This document shows, one piece after another, positions 35,438 through 43,711 of a stretch of DNA of 64,000 bases. Within the stretch, counting starts at the first letter, position 1. Each line of letters starts with the position of its first letter. The notes below the pieces were generated by a model, which was not told the DNA's origin, ran no database searches, and saw only the letters and a list, made by a program, of their open reading frames with translations. The stretch covers positions 2,108,001-2,172,000 of the forward strand of contig NZ_QPES01000001.1 of assembly GCF_009455685.1 (NCBI RefSeq), given 5' to 3'. Both the position numbers and the translations under genes were made by a program. This DNA is from Paraburkholderia hayleyella. GTDB lineage: Bacteria; Pseudomonadota; Gammaproteobacteria; Burkholderiales; Burkholderiaceae.

Positions 35438-36133
35438 TCAGTGACTCGCATAATCAATCCGCTCGATACCGGTGTCGGTGCCCAGCAAGCACAGATCAGC
35501 ACCACGGCTAGCAAACAGGCCAACCGTCACCACACCGGGCCACCCGTTGACCTGCGCTTCCAGTGCGCGCGGATCGTGAATCCGCAAGCCCTTCACATCG
35601 AGGATCTGGTTACCGTTATCCGTCACGAAGGGGCTGCCGTCCGGCCTCACGCGCAGCACCGGCACGCCCCCCAACGCCAGCATCCGGCGGCCGATCGCCA
35701 CGCGTGCCATCGGCACGACTTCGACAGGCAACGCAAACTCACCCAGCACCTCGACGCGCTTGCTCGCGTCTGCAATGCAAACGAACACCTCCGCCACCGA
35801 AGCCACGATTTTTTCCCGTGTTAGCGCACCGCCACCGCCTTTGATCATCGCGCCGTGAGGATCGATCTCGTCAGCGCCATCGACATATATCGGCAACACC
35901 TCCACCTCGTTGAGCTCAAGCACTTTGAAGCCTCGTGCTTCAAGCCGTGCTGTTGTCGCCAGCGAGCTGGATACGGCTGCGCGATAGCGGTCTTTCGAGC
36001 CGGCCAGCGCATCGATGAAGCAATTCGCCGTTGAACCCGTGCCCACCCCGATCACTGCACCAGGCGCGACAGTGGCATTGACATAATCGGCGGCGGCCTG
36101 GCCCACCCGTTGCTTGAGTTCGTCTTGAGTCAT
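35438..36133 (-). CDS. rpiA: Ribose-5-phosphate isomerase A
   Basis: A 231-residue pentose-phosphate enzyme. IGVGTGSTANCFIDAL binds the phosphate, VYVDGADEIDPHGAMIKGGGGALTREKIVA carries the catalytic Asp/Glu region, and DASKRVEVLGEFALPVEVVP follows. The ATG at 36133 is chosen over a TTG four codons upstream. It follows rlmB on the same strand by 108 bp. Confidence 0.96.
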   Translation of the reverse strand: MTQDELKQRVGQAAADYVNATVAPGAVIGVGTGSTANCFIDALAGSKDRYRAAVSSSLATTARLEARGFKVLELNEVEVLPIYVDGADEIDPHGAMIKGGGGALTREKIVASVAEVFVCIADASKRVEVLGEFALPVEVVPMARVAIGRRMLALGGVPVLRVRPDGSPFVTDNGNQILDVKGLRIHDPRALEAQVNGWPGVVTVGLFASRGADLCLLGTDTGIERIDYASH

Positions 36134-36241
36134 GGAAAAAAGCAAAAAATAAGGAAGCAGGAAGGGGCCTGTTTACCGACGCGATCGAAGCGACCGAAAC
36201 AACCGAAGCGGCATTCGTGCGAACAGTCACGCCCCATGCGT

Positions 36242-37000
36242 TCAGCCATGTGCCTTCGGCGTCTTCAGTGCACGTTGCCGCACGGCCTCGAACAGGCACA
36301 CGCCGCTGGCAACCGACACGTTCAGGCTTTCGATGCTGCCAGCCATCGGAATCTGCATCACCTCATCGCAGGTATCGCGCGTCAGGCGGCGCATGCCTTC
36401 GCCTTCGGCACCCATCACGAGTGCAACCGGACCATCCAGTCTGGTTTCGTAGAGGCTGGTCGAAGCCTCGCCCGCCGTGCCAACCACCCAGACACCGGCC
36501 TCTTTCAGCTCGCGCAAGGCGCGTGCGAGGTTCGTCACCGTGATGTAGGGCACCGTATCCGCCGCACCGCTTGCCACCTTGGCCGCCGTCGCGTTCAGGC
36601 CAACCGCGCGGTCGCGGGGCGCGATGATCGCATGTGCGCCAGCCGCATCGGCAACGCGCAAACAGGCGCCGAGGTTGTGGGGATCGGTCACGCCATCGAG
36701 CACCAGCAGCAGTGGCGTGCCACTAATACCGTCGAGCAGTTCCGCCAGATTTTGGGCCAGCGGCATGTCGCCTGCGCGTGCCACCACGCCTTGATGGCGT
36801 TCGGTGTGAGAAAGCCCCCACAAACGGGTTTCGTCAGCGGCAATCAGACGCACACCGGCATCCTTGGCCATGTGCAGGAAATCCTGCATCCGCCGGTCAC
36901 GGCGAGTGGCATCGTAATACACCTCTTCAACCGTGGCAGCATCGTGCCGGATACGCGCGGTAACCGCATGAAAGCCGTATAAAACCTTGAAACGTGCCAT
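36242..37000 (-). CDS. rlmB: 23S rRNA (guanosine-2'-O-)-methyltransferase RlmB
   Basis: A 252-residue SPOUT-fold enzyme that methylates G2251 of 23S rRNA. The N-terminal L30e-like domain (1-75) starts LYGFHAVTARIRHDA. The knotted catalytic domain has LDGVTDPHNLGACLRVADAAGAHA, VMGAEGEGMRRLTRDTCD and IPMAGSIESLNVSVASGV. It lies 130 bp downstream of rnr, as in enterobacteria. Confidence 0.96.
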   Translation of the reverse strand: MARFKVLYGFHAVTARIRHDAATVEEVYYDATRRDRRMQDFLHMAKDAGVRLIAADETRLWGLSHTERHQGVVARAGDMPLAQNLAELLDGISGTPLLLVLDGVTDPHNLGACLRVADAAGAHAIIAPRDRAVGLNATAAKVASGAADTVPYITVTNLARALRELKEAGVWVVGTAGEASTSLYETRLDGPVALVMGAEGEGMRRLTRDTCDEVMQIPMAGSIESLNVSVASGVCLFEAVRQRALKTPKAHG

Positions 37001-37130
37001 GACTAAAACAACCTTTGATTAAACGGTTCAGAAAGCGCGATCCATAAAAGCACTGCATCACGCCGCAAAGCCAAACGCCGTCGCGCTCATGTGACTGACA
37101 CGGCATGCGGCGCGACCTGCATTCAACGCT

Positions 37131-39626
37131 TCAACGTTTTTTACGCGGCTGGGCCGTCTGGGATTTTGCCGCCGGCCGGGTTGAGGCACCCTGCTTTTTG
37201 GCCGAACCTCGCTCTTTGACTTTCTCGCTAGCCGGAGAAGGTGACGCCAACGCCGCTTTTTTGCGCCGCCCCTTGTTACCACTGTTGTTGCTGCTCCCTC
37301 TAGCGCCAGAAAGCTCATCCGCCAGAGGCCGAACCCGGGCGCTGCCTGTCTCGCCCGCACTCACCCGCTCAGCCGGGGCCGAACGTCCGGCGGGGGCTTT
37401 CACCGGCGTGTCACGCACCAGACGAAAATCAATTTTGCGGGCATCGAGATCAACCCGGCCCACCTGGACTCGCACCCGGTCCGACAGGCGGTAACGGATA
37501 CCGGTGCGCTCACCACGCAATTCATTTTTGATTTCGTCGTACTGGAAATAATCGGCGCCGAGTTCGGTGACATGCACCAGCCCTTCAATAAAGAGCGCAT
37601 CAAGCTGCACGAAAATCCCAAACGACGTGACGCCATTGACCTTGCCGCCATATTCCTCGCCGAGCTTGTCACGCATGAAATAGCACTTGAGCCAGGCTTC
37701 GACATCGCGCGAGGCTTCGTCGGCACGGCGTTCATTGGCTGAACAATGCAGGCCCAGTTCTTCCCAGATCGCCGTGCCTGAACGGCGGCGGCCCTTGTCG
37801 CCATCGGCTTGCTGCAACGCCCGGGCACGGGGCGATAGCGCGGTATTGAGCTCAACGCCGCCCGGCGCTTCTGGCTGATACTTGCGACCTTGCAAGATGG
37901 CATAAATGGCGCGATGGGTCAGCAGATCCGGATAGCGCCGGATCGGGCTCGTAAAGTGTGCGTAGGCCTCATAGGCCAAGCCAAAGTGACCGATATTTTC
38001 CGGGCTGTAGACCGCTTGCTGCATCGAGCGCAGCAACATGGTTTGCAGCATCGGCGCGTCGGGCCGTTCACGGATTTGCGCCATCACCGCCGCGTAATCG
38101 CTGGCGTGAGGCGTCTCACCGCCCCCGAGCGTCAGCCCCATGCCGCGTAAAAAGGTCCGCAGGTTTTCGAGCTTTTCCACCGTGGGCCCCGCATGCACGC
38201 GATAGAGACCCGGCTGTTTGTGACGCTTCATGAGATCGGCCGCGCACACGTTCGCGGCCAGCATGCATTCTTCGATCAGCTTGTGCGCCTCGTTACGCTG
38301 CCGTGGCACGATCTGCTCGATCTTGCCTTGCGCGTTGCAAACGATGTAGGTCTCGGTGGTATCGAAATCGATCGCGCCGCGCTTTTGCCGTGAGGCAAAA
38401 AGCGCCTTGAAGACGCCATGCAGGTTTTGCAGTTGCGGCAACAGCGTCGCGCGCCGCGCGGCCTCAGGCCCCTTGGTGTTGCTCAGCACGGCAGCCACTT
38501 CGGTATAAGTGAGCCGCGCCGCCGAATGCATCACACCAGGATAAAACTGATACGCCTTGATTTCGCCGCGGGCGCTCACCACCATGTCGCACACCAGCAC
38601 GCAACGATCAACCTGAGGATTCAGCGAACAGAGACCATTCGACAGCTTTTCCGGCAACATCGGAATCACCCGGCGCGGGAAATACACCGAGGTGCTGCGT
38701 TCGATCGCATCGACATCAAGCCCGCTGCCCGGCGACACGTAATGCGAAACATCGGCAATCGCCACGATCAGACGAAAACCCTCGCCCCGCCCCACGGCCA
38801 CCGGCTCGCAGTACACCGCATCGTCGAAATCGCGGGCATCTTCGCCGTCGATAGTCACCAGCGGCACATCGCGCAGATCGACCCGATGCCGGATATCGGC
38901 GGGCCGGACTTCATCGGGCAGCCTTGCCGCCGCATCGAGCGCGGCCTGGCTGAACTCATGCGGCACACCATATTTGCGCACGGCGATTTCGATTTCCATA
39001 CCGGGATCGTCGATATCGCCCAGCACCTCCACCACACGCCCCAACGGTTGCGAATGCCGGCTCGGAAACTCGGTCAGCTCGACCACCACCACCTGGCCGG
39101 GCTTGGCCTTACGCGTGTTTTGCGTGACCAGCACGTCATGGCCAATGCGTTTATCTTCCGGCACGACGATCAGCGCACCGTTTTCATTGAGCAAGCGCCC
39201 GATCACACGCGTGTTGGCGCGATCGGTGACTTCAACGATGTGCCCTTCGGGGCGGCCGCGCCGGTCGTATCCGACGATGCGCGCCAGCACGCGATCGTTA
39301 TGCATGACCTTTTGCATTTCGCCCGTGGGCAGAAACAGGTCATCCTGACCATCATCGCGGATCAGAAAGCCAAAGCCATCACGGTGACCTTGTACACGGC
39401 CCGCGACAAAACTGGAGGGATGCGTTAATTGATAATGGCCGCGCGAATCAAGCCGGATCTGGCCATCGCGCTCCATCGCGGCGACGCGCCGGAAGAACCC
39501 CTCACGCTCCTGACGCTTGATCGACAGGGCTTCGGCGATATCGTTAGCCGCCAGCGGGGCTTCACTTGTGCGCAACGCGCCGAGAATCTCTTCACGGCTT
39601 GGGATCGGATACGGATATTTGGTCAA
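37131..39626 (-). CDS. rnr: Ribonuclease R
   Basis: About 831 residues; a 3'-5' exoribonuclease. The order is an HTH (15-85), cold-shock domains (FLPTGEMQKVMHNDRVLARIVGYDRRGRPEGHIVEV), the RNB domain (VTIDGEDARDFDDAVYCE with metal-binding Asp residues), an S1 domain (GKVNGVTSFGIFVQLDALFIEGLVHV) and a Lys/Ala/Ser-rich tail. The start is uncertain: the family N-terminus TKYPYPIPSREEILGAL follows a TTG at 39626, and the only in-frame ATG is 55 codons earlier behind non-conserved sequence. A few codons upstream an ATC occupies the place where relatives, as I recall, have ATG. Confidence 0.93.
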   Translation of the reverse strand: MTKYPYPIPSREEILGALRTSEAPLAANDIAEALSIKRQEREGFFRRVAAMERDGQIRLDSRGHYQLTHPSSFVAGRVQGHRDGFGFLIRDDGQDDLFLPTGEMQKVMHNDRVLARIVGYDRRGRPEGHIVEVTDRANTRVIGRLLNENGALIVVPEDKRIGHDVLVTQNTRKAKPGQVVVVELTEFPSRHSQPLGRVVEVLGDIDDPGMEIEIAVRKYGVPHEFSQAALDAAARLPDEVRPADIRHRVDLRDVPLVTIDGEDARDFDDAVYCEPVAVGRGEGFRLIVAIADVSHYVSPGSGLDVDAIERSTSVYFPRRVIPMLPEKLSNGLCSLNPQVDRCVLVCDMVVSARGEIKAYQFYPGVMHSAARLTYTEVAAVLSNTKGPEAARRATLLPQLQNLHGVFKALFASRQKRGAIDFDTTETYIVCNAQGKIEQIVPRQRNEAHKLIEECMLAANVCAADLMKRHKQPGLYRVHAGPTVEKLENLRTFLRGMGLTLGGGETPHASDYAAVMAQIRERPDAPMLQTMLLRSMQQAVYSPENIGHFGLAYEAYAHFTSPIRRYPDLLTHRAIYAILQGRKYQPEAPGGVELNTALSPRARALQQADGDKGRRRSGTAIWEELGLHCSANERRADEASRDVEAWLKCYFMRDKLGEEYGGKVNGVTSFGIFVQLDALFIEGLVHVTELGADYFQYDEIKNELRGERTGIRYRLSDRVRVQVGRVDLDARKIDFRLVRDTPVKAPAGRSAPAERVSAGETGSARVRPLADELSGARGSSNNSGNKGRRKKAALASPSPASEKVKERGSAKKQGASTRPAAKSQTAQPRKKR

Positions 39627-40015
39627 GGGCTTGTCGATGATTATTCTCGTTGCGTGGGACGTCGGCCAGGACGCTGACGTAGCGTTGCTGCACGTGCGAT
39701 GACAATAGAAAGAAAAGCGGAAAAGAAAGCGCAATTGAAACCCGCCACCCGGGTGCAGCGCGTTCAGAGGACAAAACCGGGCCAATGCCATCGTGCCAAA
39801 GAACTGCTGCGGGGCATTCTAACATCCGCTACAGGCGGCGCGGCCGGTCTGTACGGGTTTGCGGGCAGCGCCTGAAGATGGCTTTATCGCCCTTGTCAAT
39901 TGAACATTCCGCATAGAACAGCAAAAACAGCCAGAACAGATTCAAGCAAAAAATCATCACTCTCCGGCCAGGACATAGGGCAGTATTCGTCCGAAATCAC
40001 ATACGAGATCTTCCA
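39627..40015. other. Divergent spacer between rnr and the propeller glycosidase gene
   Basis: The region must contain promoters for both directions. I see no RNA gene or conserved motif. It becomes AT-rich towards 40015. Confidence 0.4.
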
Positions 40016-41530
40016 ATGAAAAATCAGAGGCTCCGCTTTGCCGCACTCACGTTATTGTTTTTGTTTTCGGCTGCACTTCACGCCAGGCAAACCACCACGA
40101 CATTTTCACTGGCACCGTCGTTCGACCAGCCAGCCCCGGTTGCAATCGAATTAAATCTGGCCAGCCCCAAACCTGTACTGGAACGGGGCAAACCTGGACA
40201 ATGGGATGCCATCGACGTATTAAATCCATCAGTCATACGCTTTAACGGCAAGCTATATAACTATTACTCCGGTTATGACGGCAAGATCTGGCACACGGGG
40301 CTAGCAACCTCCATCGATGGTATCCAGTGGGAAAAATACAAGGGCAATCCGATCCTTTCCCCATCACCCAAAAACTGGGATGTTTCGTATATCTCGGCAA
40401 ATGGCGCGGCCATCGAATGGAAAGGCAAGATTCTTTACTTCTATCAGGGTGTTGACAGAAAAGGGCATACGGCCATTGGTTTGGCAACCTCCCGAGACGG
40501 CATACGTTTTATCAAGCAACCCAAGCCCGTTCTTACCGCAGGAGAAGCGGACAGCTGGGAAGATAGCGCCGTCGGCGATCCTTACGTTATCGCCCGTAAC
40601 GGTTATCTTTACCTCTACTATCTCGGCCAAAACCACACCGCGATCCAGCGCCTGGGCGTTGCCCGGTCGCAAGACGGCATTACATGGCAGCGCTCCTCCG
40701 CGAATCCGGTTCTTGATGTGGGGGCCTATGGGACCTTCGACGAGAACGGCCTCGGCGAACCCAGCGTGGCTTATACGCCCCCCTACTTCTACATGCTCTA
40801 CACGGGCCGCGACAAAAACGAGCAGCGCAATATTGGATACGCGATATCGACTGATGGCATCCACTGGAAAAAAATGTCCGTCACGGGCCTGATTGCACAA
40901 AAACAGCTTCCATCTTGGGCCTCTAAAGTCGTATGCGATACCACCCTTCTGGAAAACTCGCCGGGCAAATGGCAAGTCTGGTTCGGTGGCGGAGACAAGC
41001 CTCATCCTGGCCAAAATCTGAACGGCCAGATAGGTCTGGCCACGCTCGATTTAACCCACGGGCGCAATGCTAGCGAATTCGATGCCAATGCTGACTGGTC
41101 GAAAACCACGGTACGGTCCACGGATGTGCTGCGTGGCTCCTTCGCCATCGAAGGTGAACCAGGCAAGCGTCAAGCCTGGGTAGGCCCACAGACGCACGCC
41201 ACGCTCGTAGTTGACAAGGCTCGGCAAAACAAGAGCCTGACGGTGACAGGCTGGATACCCGCAACAATGATCTCCAGGGCCTTAAAAACGCCGGGCAAGG
41301 TCACGCTCACGTTATGGGTTAATGGCAAGAAGGTGGCATCTCACGACTACAGCCACGACGACACCGTTCAATTATCTGCGCCGTGGAGCCAGGTTGCTCC
41401 GGCGCTGGGCACATCCCGTTTTGCCGAGGTCGAAATCCGCGCGAGCCGGTCATTTGTTCCAGCCCAGGCCGGACTGAGCCCTGACATACGGCGCCTGTCA
41501 TTCATGATCCAGACCATTCGTTTTCAGTAA
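40016..41530 (+). CDS. Secreted beta-propeller glycosidase-like protein
   Basis: A 504-residue protein with a signal peptide (LRFAALTLLFLFSAALHA, cleavage near 24). At least four blade repeats share G-x-A-x-S-x-DG-x-x-W plus NP(I/V)L (for example ATSIDGIQWEKYKGNPIL and ARSQDGITWQRSSANPVL). This pattern is typical of the five-bladed GH43/GH32/GH130-type folds. The last 170 residues look like a beta-rich accessory domain. Catalytic residues cannot be fixed by eye, so the substrate is open. It lies alone next to the tRNA-Leu locus. Confidence 0.75.
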   Translation: MKNQRLRFAALTLLFLFSAALHARQTTTTFSLAPSFDQPAPVAIELNLASPKPVLERGKPGQWDAIDVLNPSVIRFNGKLYNYYSGYDGKIWHTGLATSIDGIQWEKYKGNPILSPSPKNWDVSYISANGAAIEWKGKILYFYQGVDRKGHTAIGLATSRDGIRFIKQPKPVLTAGEADSWEDSAVGDPYVIARNGYLYLYYLGQNHTAIQRLGVARSQDGITWQRSSANPVLDVGAYGTFDENGLGEPSVAYTPPYFYMLYTGRDKNEQRNIGYAISTDGIHWKKMSVTGLIAQKQLPSWASKVVCDTTLLENSPGKWQVWFGGGDKPHPGQNLNGQIGLATLDLTHGRNASEFDANADWSKTTVRSTDVLRGSFAIEGEPGKRQAWVGPQTHATLVVDKARQNKSLTVTGWIPATMISRALKTPGKVTLTLWVNGKKVASHDYSHDDTVQLSAPWSQVAPALGTSRFAEVEIRASRSFVPAQAGLSPDIRRLSFMIQTIRFQ

Positions 41531-41560
41531 CAAGCAGCCATCCAGATGCTTGACACCCGC

Positions 41561-41588
41561 TTGACACCTATTAATCGGCCGTTATAAT
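41561..41588 (+). promoter_or_regulatory. Promoter of tRNA-Leu gene 1
   Basis: Perfect TTGACA (41561-41566) and TATAAT (41583-41588) with a 16-bp spacer; the tRNA starts 47 bp later. A second TTGACA-like string (CTTGACACC) precedes it by 11 bp. Confidence 0.9.
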
Positions 41589-41635
41589 AGCGTTCTTTGT
41601 TGCTCGCAAGAAACAACAAGAAAGTAAGACACTTG

Positions 41636-41722
41636 GCCCAGGTGGCGGAATTGGTAGACGCACTAGCTTCAGGTGCTAGCGGAGGCAACTCCGTGGAGGT
41701 TCGAGTCCTCTCCTGGGCACCA
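41636..41722 (+). tRNA. tRNA-Leu (CAG), copy 1
   Basis: 87 nt with a long variable arm. The anticodon loop TTCAGGT gives CAG, read on codon CTG. The acceptor GCCCAGG/CCTGGGC and encoded CCA are intact. Sequence is identical by eye to copy 2. Confidence 0.98.
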
Positions 41723-42066
41723 GGTTTTAAAAAGGTCGGCATTTGCCGGCCTTTTTCCATTTTCAGGCCCAGGAAGCAAAGCGCCTGCGCGCTTTGCGGG
41801 AGGTCTCGAAAGGCAGCGCTTGCAAGCGCTGCCGGGGTCGCGCCTGTGTGACCGAGTCCTCTCCTGGGCACCAGGTTTTAAAAAGGTCGGCATTTGCCGG
41901 CCTTTTTCCATTTTCAGGCCCAGGAAGCAAAGCGCCTGCGCGCTTTGCGGGAGGTCTCGAAAGGCAGCGCTTGCAAGCGCTGCCGGGGTCGCGCCTGTGT
42001 GACCGAGTCCTCTCCTGGGCACCAGGTTTTAAAAAGGTCGGCAAATGCCTGCCTTTTTCCATTTTA
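41723..42066 (+). repeat. rtT-like repeat array 1: two 151-bp units after tRNA-Leu copy 1
   Basis: Unit 1 is 41723-41873 and unit 2 is 41874-42024; a third terminator stem-loop and AT-rich end follow to about 42066. Each unit has, in order, a terminator-like stem-loop, a segment starting GCCCAGGA, a hairpin GCAAAGCGC/GCGCTTTGC, an 18-bp perfect palindrome CAGCGCTTGCAAGCGCTG, and the last 21 nt of the tRNA ending CCTGGGCACCA. The organisation parallels the Escherichia coli tyrT repeats, where 3' tRNA fragments start about 178-bp units that yield rtT RNA. Confidence 0.9.
41767..41873 (+). ncRNA. Candidate pseudo-tRNA RNA unit (first of seven)
   Basis: From GCCCAGGA to the CCA end this 107-nt segment can close an 8-bp acceptor-like helix, GCCCAGGA with TCCTGGGC, around two internal hairpins. 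D-arm and anticodon arm are absent. Equivalent segments end at 42024, 42364, 42515, 42666, 42816 and 42967. Expression and processing are inferred from read-through of the upstream tRNA promoter. Confidence 0.45.
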
Positions 42067-42078
42067 AAAACTTTCTCA

Positions 42079-42106
42079 TTGACATAAAGCAAAGCCTCGC
42101 TAGAAT
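42079..42106 (+). promoter_or_regulatory. Promoter of tRNA-Leu gene 2
   Basis: TTGACA (42079-42084) and TAGAAT (42101-42106) with a 16-bp spacer; the tRNA starts 20 bp later. The flanking DNA differs from promoter 1, so the two copies are separately transcribed. Confidence 0.85.
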
Positions 42107-42126
42107 AGCGGTCTGCATTAAGAAGT

Positions 42127-42213
42127 GCCCAGGTGGCGGAATTGGTAGACGCACTAGCTTCAGGTGCTAGCGGAGGCAACTCCGTGGAGGTTCGAGTCCT
42201 CTCCTGGGCACCA
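42127..42213 (+). tRNA. tRNA-Leu (CAG), copy 2
   Basis: 87 nt, same sequence and anticodon CAG as copy 1, with encoded CCA. It opens the second, longer repeat array. Confidence 0.98.
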
Positions 42214-43045
42214 GGTTTTAAAAAGGTCGGCATTTGCCGGCCTTTTTCCATTTTCAGCCCCAGGAAGCAAAGCGCCTGCGCGCTTTGCGGGAGGTCTCGA
42301 AGGGCAGCGCTTGCAAGCGCTGCCGGGGTCGCGCCTGTGTGACCGAGTCCTCTCCTGGGCACCAGGTTTTAAAAAGGTCGGCAAATGCCTGCCTTTTTCC
42401 ATTTTCAGGCCCAGGAAGCAAAGCGCCTGCGCGCTTTGCGGGAGGTCTCGAAAGGCAGCGCTTGCAAGCGCTGCCGGGGTCGCGCCTGTGTGACCGAGTC
42501 CTCTCCTGGGCACCAGGTTTTAAAAAAGGTCGGCATTTGCCGGCCTTTTCCATTTTCAGGCCCAGGAAGCAAAGCGCCTGCGCGCTTTGCGGGAGGTCTC
42601 GAAAGGCAGCGCTTGCAAGCGCTGCCGGGGTCGCGCCTGTGTGACCGAGTCCTCTCCTGGGCACCAGGTTTTAAAAAGGTCGGCATTTGCCGGCCTTTTC
42701 CATTTTCAGGCCCAGGAAGCAAAGCGCCTGCGCGCTTTGCGGGAGGTCTCGAAAGGCAGCGCTTGCAAGCGCTGCCGGGGTCGCGCCTGTGTGACCGAGT
42801 CCTCTCCTGGGCACCAGGTTTTAAAAAGGTCGGCAAATGCCTGCCTTTTTCCATTTTCAGGCCCAGGAAGCAAAGCGCCTGCGCGCTTTGCGGGAGGTCT
42901 CGAAAGGCAGCGCTTGCAAGCGCTGCCGGGGTCGCGCCTGTGTGACCGAGTCCTCTCCTGGGCACCAGGTTTTAAAAAAGGTCGGCAAATGCCGGCCTTT
43001 TTCCATTTTCAGCCCCAGGAAGCAAAGCGCCTGCAAGCGCGGCCG
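42214..43045 (+). repeat. rtT-like repeat array 2: five units of about 151 bp after tRNA-Leu copy 2
   Basis: Units are 42214-42364, 42365-42515, 42516-42666, 42667-42816 (150 bp) and 42817-42967, followed by a truncated sixth unit to about 43045. The terminator stem-loops are mosaic: some carry CATTTGCCGG, others CAAATGCCTG, and the last CAAATGCCGG. The first unit has AGCCCC for AGGCCC and AGGGC for AAGGC. The pattern suggests recombination among units. Confidence 0.9.
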
Positions 43046-43046
43046 C

Positions 43047-43418
43047 TCACCCCCCTCCAGCAAAAAACAGCGCAACCGCACACACCAGGCCGACGAACCA
43101 GATCAGCGAACGCAATAACGCCCAGTCAAGCAGATAAAACACGCCATGTAACACACGCGTAATGACAAACGTCAGCGCCAGCCCATCGACCCAGGCATTC
43201 GGACCCGCCTGCCCGGCCACCACCACCGCCGCCGTAAAAAGCGCCAGCGCTTCCCAGGCATTCTGGTGCGCCGCATGGGCCCGTGCCCGCCAACCGTCCA
43301 GTGCCGCCAGCGAGGCCCGTGGCGTGTGATTATCGTAACGGCTACCCAGCTTGGCGATCAGCGTCCACGGCAAAGGAAGTAGCGCCACAATCAGCAGGCA
43401 CACGTGAAGCAGAGTCAT
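43047..43418 (-). CDS. MAPEG family membrane protein
   Basis: A 123-residue protein with four hydrophobic helices. The motif RARAHAAHQNAWEALALFTAAVVVA is the MAPEG signature region (E/N-rich with the H-N-x-W-E element). Bacterial members have unassigned roles, some in glutathione chemistry. ATG 43418 has GGAG 8 bp upstream. Its stop lies immediately after the repeat array. Confidence 0.85.
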   Translation of the reverse strand: MTLLHVCLLIVALLPLPWTLIAKLGSRYDNHTPRASLAALDGWRARAHAAHQNAWEALALFTAAVVVAGQAGPNAWVDGLALTFVITRVLHGVFYLLDWALLRSLIWFVGLVCAVALFFAGGG

Positions 43419-43711
43419 CGACAAGTCTCCAGAAATTGGGCCAGACGCCAGACATTACCTGATGCCTCCGATGCCGGCCATCCGGTGAGGCACGCTCCGG
43501 TACCAGCCCGTTACGCCACTTATGCGCGCTGCCTGATATTTTCGTTTAATCAACAGCTAATAACCTGTACCAGCCCAAAAACACGCACCCAGTTTAGAGG
43601 GCATTACCCACATCGCGTGCTTGCCGGTTCAGCATGAACCTTTTTATCCTGCGAAACGCCTGTTTCAAATACATAAATTGCGGCCGGGTCACCGGCATTG
43701 GGAGACGCAAC

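Noticed and set aside
35302..35511. A 69-codon plus-strand gene
   Set aside because: It overlaps the rpiA end, lacks a ribosome site, and its second half is antisense to rpiA.
38418..39428. A 336-codon plus-strand open frame
   Set aside because: It is antisense to rnr, and its composition is typical of a shadow frame.
41723..43010. The 151-bp repeats as a CRISPR array
   Set aside because: The units are tandem with no unique spacers, and each contains tRNA 3' sequence and hairpins. No cas genes are present.
41597..43162. Open frames of up to 199 codons on both strands across the tRNA-Leu repeats
   Set aside because: They arise from repetition of a stop-poor GC-rich unit. The 151-bp period changes frame at each unit, the frames run through tRNA genes, and no ribosome sites are present.
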